Origin: Fusibacter_A sp965140735 | Lineage (GTDB): Bacteria; Bacillota; Clostridia; Peptostreptococcales; Acidaminobacteraceae | Length of the DNA: 64,000 nucleotides | Direction of reading: 5' to 3' | Assembly: GCA_965140735.1 (NCBI GenBank) | Contig: OZ223306.1 | Location: 4,340,001 to 4,404,000, forward strand | In this document: positions 8,948 to 21,134 of the stretch, one piece after another | How the letters are laid out: every line of letters begins with the position of its first letter | Position numbering within the stretch: position 1 is the stretch's first letter | Position numbers and translations under genes: made by a program | Notes under the pieces: generated by a model | What the model saw: the letters and a program-made list of their open reading frames with translations, nothing else | Databases searched by the model: none | Told to the model about the DNA's origin: nothing

Positions 8948-9724
8948 ATGAAATTTCAGGGATCAGTAAGAATCATCAAAAAAGAGTTTGTATCAGATGA
9001 TGTTTTTAAAATAACAGTTGAAAAACCAAAGCAAATGGATGAAGTGCGCCCAGGGCAATTTTTCAATTTTAATGTTGAGAGAATGCTCTTAAGACGCCCG
9101 ATATCGGTAAGTGGTATTGGTGAGGATACTTTAGAATTTACGATCAAAATTTTGGGCAAAGGTACTGAAGAACTTAGTTTATTGAAGATATTAGATGACG
9201 TTGATATCATGGGGCCATTAGGAAATGGCTTTGATACTTTGAATCAAAAAAAAGTATTGTTAGTAGGTGGTGGTATTGGAATTGCGCCTATAAAGGGACT
9301 TGGTGAATTTTTAAAGAAAGATTCGGTAAATATAAAAACCTTACTTGGATTTAGAGATACCCCCTATATGCTAGAAGCGTTTAGCGCTTTTTCAGATGAA
9401 GTAGTAACCGTATCCGAAAATGATGTGGCTTATAGACAGGGCTATATAACATTACCTCTTGAGGAACTTTTGGCTAATCAAAGCGAAACCTTTGATATGA
9501 TCTATGCTTGTGGTCCCTTGGTTATGCTTAAAAGTGTACAAAAGATATGTGCTCAATTTAAGGTGCCTGTACAATTACTCATGGAAGAAAAGATGGCCTG
9601 TGGTATAGGGGCTTGTTTGGTTTGTACCTGTAAAACTAAAGAGGGAGATTTTGGATTCAAACATTCAAGAATGTGTTTAGATGGACCGATGTTTTATGGA
9701 GATGAGGTGATCTTTGATGAGTAA
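8948..9724 (+). CDS. pyrK: dihydroorotate dehydrogenase electron-transfer subunit
   Basis: A 258-residue FAD and [2Fe-2S] protein that passes electrons from the class 1B dihydroorotate dehydrogenase to NAD+. The FAD-binding motif LLRRPISVS is at residues about 47-55, the NAD-binding GGGIGIAPI near residue 100, and the cluster cysteines lie in CGIGACLVC with a final Cys in HSRMC near the C-terminus. The end overlaps the pyrD start by 8 bases, so the two subunits are translationally coupled. Confidence 0.96.
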   Translation: MKFQGSVRIIKKEFVSDDVFKITVEKPKQMDEVRPGQFFNFNVERMLLRRPISVSGIGEDTLEFTIKILGKGTEELSLLKILDDVDIMGPLGNGFDTLNQKKVLLVGGGIGIAPIKGLGEFLKKDSVNIKTLLGFRDTPYMLEAFSAFSDEVVTVSENDVAYRQGYITLPLEELLANQSETFDMIYACGPLVMLKSVQKICAQFKVPVQLLMEEKMACGIGACLVCTCKTKEGDFGFKHSRMCLDGPMFYGDEVIFDE

Positions 9725-10631
9725 TGTAGATATGAAAGTGGATTTAAATGGCCTAAAATTAAAGAATCCCATAACTGTCGCATCAGGTACCTTTGGATTT
9801 GGGAGAGAGTATGCAGATTATGTAGATTTAAATGATATTGGTGCAATCTCTGTCAAAGGGTTGACACTTGAACCTCGACAAGGAAATGAAGGGGTTCGAA
9901 TAGCTGAAACACCTATGGGAATGATCAACAGCGTGGGATTACAAAATCCAGGAGTTGAAAAATTTATCAAAGAAGAAATTCCTTTTTTGCGTCAGTTTGA
10001 CACGAAGATTATAGCGAATATCAATGGCAATAATATAGAGGAATACTGTAAAATGGCTGAAATCTTATCTTATGAAGATGTAGATTCATTGGAACTCAAC
10101 ATTTCTTGTCCAAATGTAAAGAATGGTGGATTGGCTTTTGGAACGAATCCTTCTGTTGTGAAAGAAGTTGTAAGTAAAGTTAGAAAAGCATCTAAAAAGC
10201 ATCTCATAGTAAAATTATCCCCAAATGTTACTAATATTAAGGAAATAGCCGTGATTGCAGAACAAGAAGGGGCTGATTGTATATCATTAATTAATACACT
10301 TTCAGGTATGGTTATTGATATTAATAAGAGAAGGCCCGTTTTATTGAGAGGAAGCGGAGGTTTATCTGGCCCTGCGATTAAACCCGTGGCAGTGAGAATG
10401 GTTTATGACGTTTATGATGCAGTTAAAATTCCAATACTAGGGATGGGCGGCATTTCAAATAGCATAGATGCAATTGAATTTTTTCTAGCAGGAGCAAGTG
10501 CAATTGCTATTGGAACTGCTAATTTTAAAAATCCTAGAGTAACAAAGAAGACATTAGAGGAAATTCAATTATATCTTATTGAAAATAATTACAACTCAAT
10601 AAATGAACTTGTTCGAGATTTGAGATTTTAG
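9717..10631 (+). CDS. pyrD: dihydroorotate dehydrogenase B, catalytic subunit
   Basis: A 304-residue FMN enzyme oxidising dihydroorotate to orotate together with PyrK. The active-site cysteine lies in NISCPNVKNGG (Cys131), the mark of class 1B. I chose ATG 9717 over the TTG one codon earlier because GAGGTG sits 8 bases upstream. It is the last gene of the operon: a terminator follows at 10651 and then the rRNA operon. No pyrE or carAB is present in the cluster, so orotate phosphoribosyltransferase must be encoded elsewhere. Confidence 0.96.
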   Translation: MSNVDMKVDLNGLKLKNPITVASGTFGFGREYADYVDLNDIGAISVKGLTLEPRQGNEGVRIAETPMGMINSVGLQNPGVEKFIKEEIPFLRQFDTKIIANINGNNIEEYCKMAEILSYEDVDSLELNISCPNVKNGGLAFGTNPSVVKEVVSKVRKASKKHLIVKLSPNVTNIKEIAVIAEQEGADCISLINTLSGMVIDINKRRPVLLRGSGGLSGPAIKPVAVRMVYDVYDAVKIPILGMGGISNSIDAIEFFLAGASAIAIGTANFKNPRVTKKTLEEIQLYLIENNYNSINELVRDLRF

Positions 10632-10650
10632 AGATAAAGTAAGCTCATAT

Positions 10651-10716
10651 ACAGAAATTGATTTTGTAATGCAAGCAATATATTTTGCGCGTATTGAGAA
10701 TCAACTTCTGTTTTTA
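10651..10716 (+). terminator. terminator of the pyr operon
   Basis: Outer stem 10651-10663 with 10699-10711 (one mismatch) encloses a smaller inner hairpin and is followed by a short T tract. It separates pyrD from the rRNA operon. Confidence 0.6.
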
Positions 10717-10892
10717 TATGTTTCAGAGTATAGGTGAAAACGCGTGTAAATCAAATAATTGGAAAACAAGAAAAAAGAAATTAAGACATATAAATTACTG
10801 CATATATAGGAAGAGAAAATGTAGATATATTAAGTAGAAGCGGACTATAATAAATTTGAATTATCTGAATTATATTTCTTTTATAAAAAGGG

Positions 10893-10921
10893 TTGACGGT
10901 GAAAATGAATGATGTTATTAT
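10893..10921 (+). promoter_or_regulatory. rRNA promoter P1
   Basis: TTGACG at 10893-10898, 17 bases, TATTAT at 10916-10921. Confidence 0.65.
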
Positions 10922-11033
10922 AACTAAGCAGTCAGCGATGACCGCACGAAACAACGAACTTTTATAAAATAAGAATTATGATTCATGTAAAATTCTTGTT
11001 TGAAACAAGTTAGAAAAAAATTAAAAAATGATG

Positions 11034-11062
11034 TTGACAATGTGAAACATTGATGATATTAT
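11034..11062 (+). promoter_or_regulatory. rRNA promoter P2
   Basis: TTGACA at 11034-11039, 17 bases, TATTAT at 11057-11062. It is the stronger of two tandem promoters, an arrangement usual for rRNA operons. Confidence 0.75.
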
Positions 11063-11107
11063 AAATGAGTCGCCGCAACACTTCACAGTTTAGCGACGAC
11101 AACACAC

Positions 11108-11134
11108 AGGACCTTGAAAATTGAATAGCGCAAA
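11108..11134 (+). other. 5' arm of the pre-16S processing stem
   Basis: Complementary to 12857-12882 downstream of 16S. The two arms bracket the 16S gene and would form the RNase III substrate that releases the precursor. Confidence 0.65.
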
Positions 11135-11307
11135 TGAATTAAAACACGCAATTCTTTGAGCTTATGGAAGTTGGAAAGCGAAAGCTTAATGATGGAAATT
11201 GCTTAACAGAAACAAGTGATAAACGTCGAAAGACGAAAACGGAAACAAAGCCAAATAGATCTTCGGATCGAAAATGGAAGTTAGCTCATTTATGAGTGTT
11301 AAGGATT

Positions 11308-12849
<1,542 letters not shown>

Positions 12850-12856
12850 TTAGACG

Positions 12857-12882
12857 TTTGCGCTATTCAATTTTGAGGGTCT
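12857..12882 (+). other. 3' arm of the pre-16S processing stem
   Basis: Complementary to 11108-11134 in the leader. It lies just after the mature 16S end. Confidence 0.65.
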
Positions 12883-13069
12883 TGCAACAAGTTTTCGCAC
12901 TGTGAGAACTTGAGTGACATGGCACTTGGCAACAAGTGTAGAAACTGTAAAGTTCACATGGAACTCTGTAAGAAACTTAATATAACTGATGTAAGTTAAA
13001 AAACTATAAGTTGTTGGTATTTTAACCAAATGCTGAATGCTTTGTGATTTTGATTTTCATCAATCCCAT

Positions 13070-13145
13070 GGGGGTTTAGCTCAGTTGGGAGAGCACCTGC
13101 CTTGCACGCAGGGGGTCAAGAGTTCAAGTCTCTTAATCTCCACCA
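13070..13145 (+). tRNA. tRNA-Ala (TGC), in the 16S-23S spacer
   Basis: Full cloverleaf with acceptor GGGGGTT/AATCTCC (two G-U pairs), anticodon loop CTTGCAC and encoded CCA. It is the only spacer tRNA; many Clostridia carry both Ile and Ala or neither here. Confidence 0.95.
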
Positions 13146-13533
13146 ATTGCTTTTATTTATTAAAGGCGAAATTAAGTTAATAGAGTTGATTCGAGTGATC
13201 GGATAGTGAAGTCTTACGCGACAGTAACATCATCGGAGTTAAGGCTTAAAAAAACTCATTAATTTGAAAAACAGCATGAAATGAAGGCTTTGCCTTCTAA
13301 AATTTGTACATTGAAAATTGCATATAGAAGAGAAACCGACTGAGTTTCAACTTGTTAAAATCTCAGCTTGATATGGTGCTTGTTTACAAGCGCAGGAGAG
13401 TTGTAGGTGGATGAAAGTTGAAATTCAAAAACCGTATAAAACGTGTCAGAACGTTTTATACAAAACATATTTATTGTGACCCTCGCTAACGCGACCATGA
13501 TAAATGTGCGACTAAACTTGTAAAAGAGTCAAT
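13146..13533 (+). other. tRNA-Ala to 23S spacer
   Basis: 388 bases of transcribed spacer without a gene. It contains the 5' arm of the pre-23S processing stem at about 13304-13327, complementary to 16583-16605. Confidence 0.6.
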
Positions 13534-16450
<2,917 letters not shown>

Positions 16451-16582
16451 TGACAAGTTTTCACAAGTGAAAACGTTGGGGTGACAGGCTTTTGCAAAGC
16501 AAAATGCCGAGAACCCTAGTGTAAAACTCATGAAAACAATCAAGGTTTAAGACCACAAAAGAACGAAAAAAGGTTAATCTGA

Positions 16583-16605
16583 TATATGCAATTTTGAGTG
16601 TGCAA
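16583..16605 (+). other. 3' arm of the pre-23S processing stem
   Basis: Complementary to about 13304-13327 upstream of 23S. Confidence 0.55.
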
Positions 16606-16656
16606 ACGAAGTGTTTGCAATGAGTAAGCGCTTCTGAAAACATTCAAAAAAAAGTG

Positions 16657-16685
16657 TTGACAACTAGTCTGAAAGATGGTAAAAT
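16657..16685 (+). promoter_or_regulatory. promoter-like element between 23S and 5S
   Basis: TTGACA at 16657-16662, exactly 17 bases, TAAAAT at 16680-16685. If active, it would give the 5S-tRNA block a transcript of its own. Confidence 0.55.
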
Positions 16686-16732
16686 AGTTCTTGCTGACAT
16701 AGTTAAAAACTAAAAAATGACTTAAACATAAA

Positions 16733-16849
16733 TCCAGTGATGATGGCGGAGGGGCTACACCTGTTCCCATACCGAACACAGAAGTAAAGTCCTCCAGCGT
16801 CGATGGTACTTGGCGGGCAGCTGCCTGGGAGAGTAGAACGTTGCTGGTT
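16733..16849 (+). rRNA. rrf: 5S ribosomal RNA
   Basis: About 117 bases, with the terminal helix pairing CCAGTGATG with CGTTGCTGG and the conserved CCGAACACAGAAGT segment in the middle. It is followed within 6 bases by the first of 13 tRNA genes. Confidence 0.95.
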
Positions 16850-16854
16850 TATGT

Positions 16855-16929
16855 TCCAAGGTAGCTCAACGGTGGAGCACTCGGCTGTTAACCGATAGGC
16901 TGAGGGTTCGAATCCCTCCCTTGGAGCCA
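16855..16929 (+). tRNA. tRNA-Asn (GTT)
   Basis: Acceptor TCCAAGG/CCTTGGA, anticodon loop CTGTTAA, encoded CCA. The first anticodon-stem pair is a C-T mismatch; the rest of the cloverleaf is regular. Confidence 0.95.
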
Positions 16930-16935
16930 TTTTTA

Positions 16936-17024
16936 GCCGAAGTGGCGGAACTGGCAGACGCACAGGACTTAAAATCCTGCGATCCTTACCGATCGTACCG
17001 GTTCGATTCCGGTCTTCGGCACCA
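16936..17024 (+). tRNA. tRNA-Leu (TAA)
   Basis: Class II tRNA with a long variable arm, anticodon loop CTTAAAA, discriminator A and encoded CCA. Confidence 0.96.
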
Positions 17025-17054
17025 AATTTCCAAAACATGAAATGCTATGTATAT

Positions 17055-17130
17055 CGCGGAGTGGAGCAGTTGGCAGCTCGTTGGGCTCATAACCCAAAGG
17101 TCACAGGTTCAAATCCTGTCTCCGCAACCA
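17055..17130 (+). tRNA. initiator tRNA-fMet (CAT)
   Basis: The first acceptor position is C opposite A (no Watson-Crick pair), and the anticodon stem has three G-C pairs next to the CTCATAA loop. Both are marks of the initiator rather than the elongator tRNA. Confidence 0.95.
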
Positions 17131-17133
17131 CAT

Positions 17134-17208
17134 GGCCCCTTGGTCAAGCGGTCAAGACACCGCCCTTTCACGGCGGTAACAGGGGTTCGATTCCCCTAGG
17201 GGTCACCA
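17134..17208 (+). tRNA. tRNA-Glu (TTC)
   Basis: Anticodon loop CTTTCAC; acceptor GGCCCCT/AGGGGTC; encoded CCA. Confidence 0.96.
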
Positions 17209-17240
17209 ATAGTTTGTCCGAAACTTTAAAACGGACATAT

Positions 17241-17316
17241 GGGAGTATAGCTCAGCTGGGAGAGCATCTGCCTTACAAGCAGAGGGTCATAGGTTCGAGC
17301 CCTATTACTCCCACCA
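17241..17316 (+). tRNA. tRNA-Val (TAC)
   Basis: Anticodon loop CTTACAA; acceptor GGGAGTA/TACTCCC; encoded CCA. A second valine tRNA (GAC) lies alone at 43637. Confidence 0.96.
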
Positions 17317-17319
17317 TAT

Positions 17320-17396
17320 GGCCTAGTAGTTCAGTTGGTTAGAACGCCAGCCTGTCACGCTGGAGGTCGACGGTTCGAGTCCGTTCTAGGTCGCCA
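17320..17396 (+). tRNA. tRNA-Asp (GTC)
   Basis: Anticodon loop CTGTCAC; acceptor GGCCTAG/CTAGGTC; encoded CCA. It is followed by an 89-base spacer with a small AT-rich hairpin. Confidence 0.96.
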
Positions 17397-17485
17397 TTTT
17401 AACAATTTATTAAATTGTTACGAGTAACATGATAGAGTTGCTCATGCATACATTGATAATTATTATTGATGTTTAAGTATCAAAT

Positions 17486-17561
<76 letters not shown>

Positions 17562-17569
17562 CATTTTAT

Positions 17570-17654
17570 GGAGGGGTTCCCGAGTGGCCAAAGGGGACGG
17601 ACTGTAAATCCGTTATCAGCGATTTCGAAGGTTCGAATCCTTCTCCCTCCACCA
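17570..17654 (+). tRNA. tRNA-Tyr (GTA)
   Basis: Class II tRNA with a long variable arm; anticodon loop CTGTAAA; encoded CCA. Confidence 0.96.
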
Positions 17655-17661
17655 ACAACAT

Positions 17662-17736
17662 GCGGAAGTGGCTCAGTGGTAGAGCATCGCCTTGCCAAGG
17701 CGAGGGTCGCGAGTTCGAATCTCGTCTTCCGCTCCA
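17662..17736 (+). tRNA. tRNA-Gly (GCC)
   Basis: Anticodon loop TTGCCAA; acceptor GCGGAAG/CTTCCGC; encoded CCA. Confidence 0.96.
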
Positions 17737-17740
17737 ATAT

Positions 17741-17817
17741 GCGTTCATAGCTCAACTGGATAGAGCACCGCCCTTCTAAGGCGGGGGTTTGGGGTTCGAG
17801 TCCCTATGGACGCACCA
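17741..17817 (+). tRNA. tRNA-Arg (TCT)
   Basis: Anticodon loop CTTCTAA; acceptor GCGTTCA/TGGACGC; encoded CCA. Confidence 0.96.
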
Positions 17818-17834
17818 ATTTTAGTGATGATTTT

Positions 17835-17923
17835 GGAGAGGTACCGAAGCGGTCATAACGGGGCGGTCTTGAAAACCGTTAGGGTGTGAGCCCACGTGGG
17901 TTCGAATCCCACCCTCTCCGCCA
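17835..17923 (+). tRNA. tRNA-Ser (TGA)
   Basis: Class II tRNA with a long variable arm; anticodon loop CTTGAAA; encoded CCA. Confidence 0.95.
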
Positions 17924-17945
17924 ATTTACTAAAATCCCATGATTG

Positions 17946-18022
<77 letters not shown>

Positions 18023-18023
18023 T

Positions 18024-18099
18024 GCCCGGATAGCTCAGTCGGTAGAGCAGGGGACTGAAAATCCCCGTGTCGGTGGTTCGATTCCGCCTCCGGGCACCA
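18024..18099 (+). tRNA. tRNA-Phe (GAA)
   Basis: Anticodon loop CTGAAAA; acceptor GCCCGGA/TCCGGGC; encoded CCA. It is the last tRNA of the block. Confidence 0.96.
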
Positions 18100-18105
18100 T
18101 TAAAA

Positions 18106-18139
18106 AGCAGTGATGAAGAATTTCATCGCTGTTTTTTTT
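18106..18139 (+). terminator. terminator of the 5S-tRNA block
   Basis: Hairpin CAGTGATGAA/TTCATCGCTG followed by eight T residues, immediately after tRNA-Phe. Confidence 0.85.
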
Positions 18140-18186
18140 ATATATTATTATTTAAGTACTTTGTAGAGATCTTTGACAATAGACTG

Positions 18187-18215
18187 TTGACTTTTGATTT
18201 TTAGAATGATAGAAT
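18187..18215 (+). promoter_or_regulatory. promoter of the chorismate mutase gene
   Basis: TTGACT at 18187-18192, 17 bases, TAGAAT at 18210-18215. Confidence 0.55.
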
Positions 18216-18339
18216 TTTTTTTAAAACATAATAGAAACATATAGAGGATATTATACGAGGCAACAAATGTTATGAGGATCTTTATTTATGAGAAAAATAG
18301 AGTATGGAAATAAGGGGATAAAAATAGAGGAGGTATATT

Positions 18340-18612
18340 GTGTTATTTGAAATTGAAATTGAAGAGTTGAGAAATCAACTAGATCATATAGATGGTCAAA
18401 TATTTAAATTATTAGAAAAACGTTTTGAGATTACGGATGAAGTTGGTCGATTAAAAAAGACTTATGATCAACCAATTGATCAAATAAGTAGAGAAATTCA
18501 AATCAAACAAAATTTAAAGAGTAAATTAGAAGGTTATAAACATCTTGATGAAATTCTAAACTTGTATGAATTGATATTTGATATGAGTAAAAAGTCCCAA
18601 AAAAACGTTTAA
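18340..18612 (+). CDS. chorismate mutase, AroQ class
   Basis: A 90-residue all-helical protein matching the AroQ chorismate mutase domain: ELRNQLDHIDGQIFKLLEKRF at the N-terminus, with the conserved Arg, Asp and Lys positions. It converts chorismate to prephenate for phenylalanine and tyrosine. It is free-standing, not fused to prephenate dehydratase or DAHP synthase. The start is GTG 18340 with AGAGGAGGT 6 bases upstream. No other aromatic-pathway gene is nearby; cdaA follows after 120 bases. Confidence 0.88.
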   Translation: MLFEIEIEELRNQLDHIDGQIFKLLEKRFEITDEVGRLKKTYDQPIDQISREIQIKQNLKSKLEGYKHLDEILNLYELIFDMSKKSQKNV

Positions 18613-18732
18613 ATATGGGCATTTTATAAAAAAGAATTACAAATATATTAAGAATATAATTCCATATAGGATTAGTTAAAAATAAATAGTATACTGATAA
18701 TAAATGAACATTAATTTTATATGGGGGCATAC

Positions 18733-19563
18733 ATGGAATTCATTCAAACTATCATGACCTACATTCTTGATCTAATCTCAGAAATACGAATTACATATAT
18801 AATTGATATATTAATTATTGCGTTTGTATTTTATAAAATACTGGGATTTATAAAAGAAACAAGAGCTGAACAGCTCGTTAAAGGGTTTTTAATTATTTTA
18901 ATTGTATCTAAACTAAGTGAATGGGCTAAGTTATATGCGATTAATTACATTTTACAGAGTACATTTACAATTGGACTGATCGCATTGGTGATTTTGTTTC
19001 AGCCAGAACTTAGAAAGGCTTTAGAACACTTGGGACGCAGTCAGATTTTTTTGATGACTAATAGGCGAAATACATTAGACGATTTAAATAAGTCGATTAA
19101 TGAAATTGTTGATGCTGCAGGCGTTATGTCGAGAAAAAAAATTGGTGCATTAATTGTAATCGAAAGAGCTACTGGTATTAATGATATTATCGAAACAGGT
19201 ACAGTGACAGATGCACAAATTTCAGCGGATTTACTGATGAATATTTTTTATCCAAAATCACCTTTACATGATGGTGCTGTTGTCATAAAAAATAATCGTT
19301 TGATGGCTGCAGGCTGTCTTTTACCTTTATCAGCAAATAAGTATATTAGTAAAGAACTAGGAACAAGACATAGAGCTGCAATGGGGATGACAGAAAGTTC
19401 AGATGCAATGATTGTCATTGTGTCAGAAGAGACGGGGCATATTTCAATGGCAGTTGAAGGTAAGTTGCAACGATTCTTAGACACTAAAACATTAAAAGAA
19501 CTTATGATCACAACTTTGTGTCAAGAGAAGGAGATAAAAGCTGGAGGTGGTATAGATGCCTAA
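18733..19563 (+). CDS. cdaA: diadenylate cyclase CdaA
   Basis: A 276-residue membrane-bound enzyme that makes cyclic di-AMP from two ATP. Three transmembrane helices lie within residues about 5-90. The DAC catalytic domain follows, with DGA (residues 170-172) and RHR (202-204) intact. I chose ATG 18733 rather than 18721 because GGGGG at 18723-18727 gives it a ribosome-binding site with 5-base spacing. It overlaps cdaR by 8 bases, so enzyme and regulator are coupled. In many Firmicutes the next gene is glmM; here glmM is 10 kb away. Confidence 0.95.
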   Translation: MEFIQTIMTYILDLISEIRITYIIDILIIAFVFYKILGFIKETRAEQLVKGFLIILIVSKLSEWAKLYAINYILQSTFTIGLIALVILFQPELRKALEHLGRSQIFLMTNRRNTLDDLNKSINEIVDAAGVMSRKKIGALIVIERATGINDIIETGTVTDAQISADLLMNIFYPKSPLHDGAVVIKNNRLMAAGCLLPLSANKYISKELGTRHRAAMGMTESSDAMIVIVSEETGHISMAVEGKLQRFLDTKTLKELMITTLCQEKEIKAGGGIDA

Positions 19564-20953
19564 TAAGCCCTTAAAATCATTTTCAACTTTACTTCTTAAC
19601 GGTATTAGATGGATTAGAAATTTACCAAGAGCTTTTTTCACAGTAAATCTTTCGCATAATACTGGTATAAAGTTATTTTCATTGGTACTTGCGATATTAT
19701 TTTGGGTATACGTGATGGATCAAGTAGACCCCGAAATTTCAAAAGTATTTGAAAATGTGCCTATCCAACTGATTAATCTTCAAGAACTTGATCAGAATAA
19801 TTTGAAAATAATGAATCAACATGACTATTTTGTAAATGTTGAGGTCGTTGGAAGACGTAACAATGTGATTAATTTGAATTCAAATTCCATATACTTATGG
19901 GCGGATATGAGAGGTGTAAAAAAAGGTACAAATACCATTTCGATTAATAAAACAATTAACTCGGAAGCTGTTATGATAAATACAATTTTGCCGAGTGATA
20001 TTGTCCTTCAGGTAGATCAGATCGTTTCGCTTCCAAAACCTGTGAAGGTGACCTTAACTGGAGATTATGCAACGTCAATTTATCAAGATGCAATGATTGT
20101 TAATCCCGATGAGGTTAAAGTAAGTGGTCCTGAGACTATTGTTAACACGGTTGCATACTTGGGTGGCACAATAAATGTTAGTAATATAACGTCAGATATA
20201 ACAAAAGATATTTCTCTAGTGCCTTATAATTATGATGGCGAAATTGTAAATGGTATTACACTGGATAATAATTATTCAAATGTCTCATTAAGGCTTGGTA
20301 AAACTAAAACGGTTGAGCTTCAAGCAATTGTTGATGGAAAGCCAATGGATGAGTATCAGGTTGTTTCATATAAGACAATTCCGTCGAGTATCGTGATTCA
20401 AGGTGATGTGGATAAAATAAATAAAATTGATATTATAAATCCAGAAAAGATTACTCTAAAAGGTGATGAAAATGAGACTTACATTATTGAAAAAGATTTA
20501 AATCTACCAGAGGGCATTCAGACGACAACGACAAAAGGACCAATTCAAGTTGAAATAGAAATTGAACCGTTACAGACAAAAGAATTTACTTTTGCTGCCA
20601 AAGATCTGCCTATAGTAAATCTTCAAGAGAACTTTATGACAGATTTGGCTGAAAGCGAGCAAATGGTGACTGTTAAAATTAAGGATATTGAATCCAAAAT
20701 TAAGACACTCTCAAAAAATGATATTCACTTATATTTGAACTTCAGTAATGTGGATAAACAAGGTGCCTATAAATTGAAGGTTATTGTCTCTGACCAAGAT
20801 AATTTCAATGATATAATTGTTGACCCTGTATATATTGATGTCAATGTTGTAGATCAATCAGAAACTAAAGATACTGCGGGTAAACCTGAGGCCACAGAAA
20901 ATTCTGGGACTACAGGAAGCTCTGAGACAACAGGTAATAAAGATACTCAGTGA
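19556..20953 (+). CDS. cdaR: CdaA regulatory protein CdaR (YbbR-domain)
   Basis: A 465-residue extracytoplasmic regulator of CdaA. One N-terminal transmembrane helix lies at about residues 35-53 (IKLFSLVLAILFWVYVM). Several YbbR repeats (about residues 60-430) follow, each with the typical pattern of beta strands, and then a Ser/Thr/Gly-rich tail of about 30 residues that looks disordered. Length is within the family range. The start overlaps the end of cdaA. It is followed by a terminator at 21011. Confidence 0.92.
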   Translation: MPNKPLKSFSTLLLNGIRWIRNLPRAFFTVNLSHNTGIKLFSLVLAILFWVYVMDQVDPEISKVFENVPIQLINLQELDQNNLKIMNQHDYFVNVEVVGRRNNVINLNSNSIYLWADMRGVKKGTNTISINKTINSEAVMINTILPSDIVLQVDQIVSLPKPVKVTLTGDYATSIYQDAMIVNPDEVKVSGPETIVNTVAYLGGTINVSNITSDITKDISLVPYNYDGEIVNGITLDNNYSNVSLRLGKTKTVELQAIVDGKPMDEYQVVSYKTIPSSIVIQGDVDKINKIDIINPEKITLKGDENETYIIEKDLNLPEGIQTTTTKGPIQVEIEIEPLQTKEFTFAAKDLPIVNLQENFMTDLAESEQMVTVKIKDIESKIKTLSKNDIHLYLNFSNVDKQGAYKLKVIVSDQDNFNDIIVDPVYIDVNVVDQSETKDTAGKPEATENSGTTGSSETTGNKDTQ

Positions 20954-21010
20954 TCAACCAGCCCAAATTGATATTTTAGATTTATGAGCTATAGCAGGAT
21001 AATTCATAGG

Positions 21011-21054
21011 AGCTTTAAGAGATCTCAAAACGAGATGTCTTAGAGCTTTTTTTA
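21011..21054 (+). terminator. terminator of cdaA-cdaR
   Basis: Stem AGCTTTAAGAGATCTC with GAGATGTCTTAGAGCT (a few mismatches) followed by seven T residues. Confidence 0.8.
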
Positions 21055-21134
21055 TGAGGTCATGCTGTTTAATGCTATAATAATATCATATGAAGAGATT
21101 ATTAATACAAAGTAAGTCTTAGTTGAGGTGAACA

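Larger units (their letters stand above)
10632..11307 (+). other. rRNA operon control and leader region
   Basis: These 676 bases hold the pyrD terminator, two tandem rRNA promoters and the transcribed leader with the 5' half of the pre-16S processing stem. I see no protein-coding gene here. Confidence 0.7.

Noticed and set aside
17397..17485. AT-rich hairpin between tRNA-Asp and tRNA-Thr as a terminator
   Set aside because: AACAATTT/AAATTGTT has no following T tract, and the tRNA series continues after it; treated as a processing spacer.
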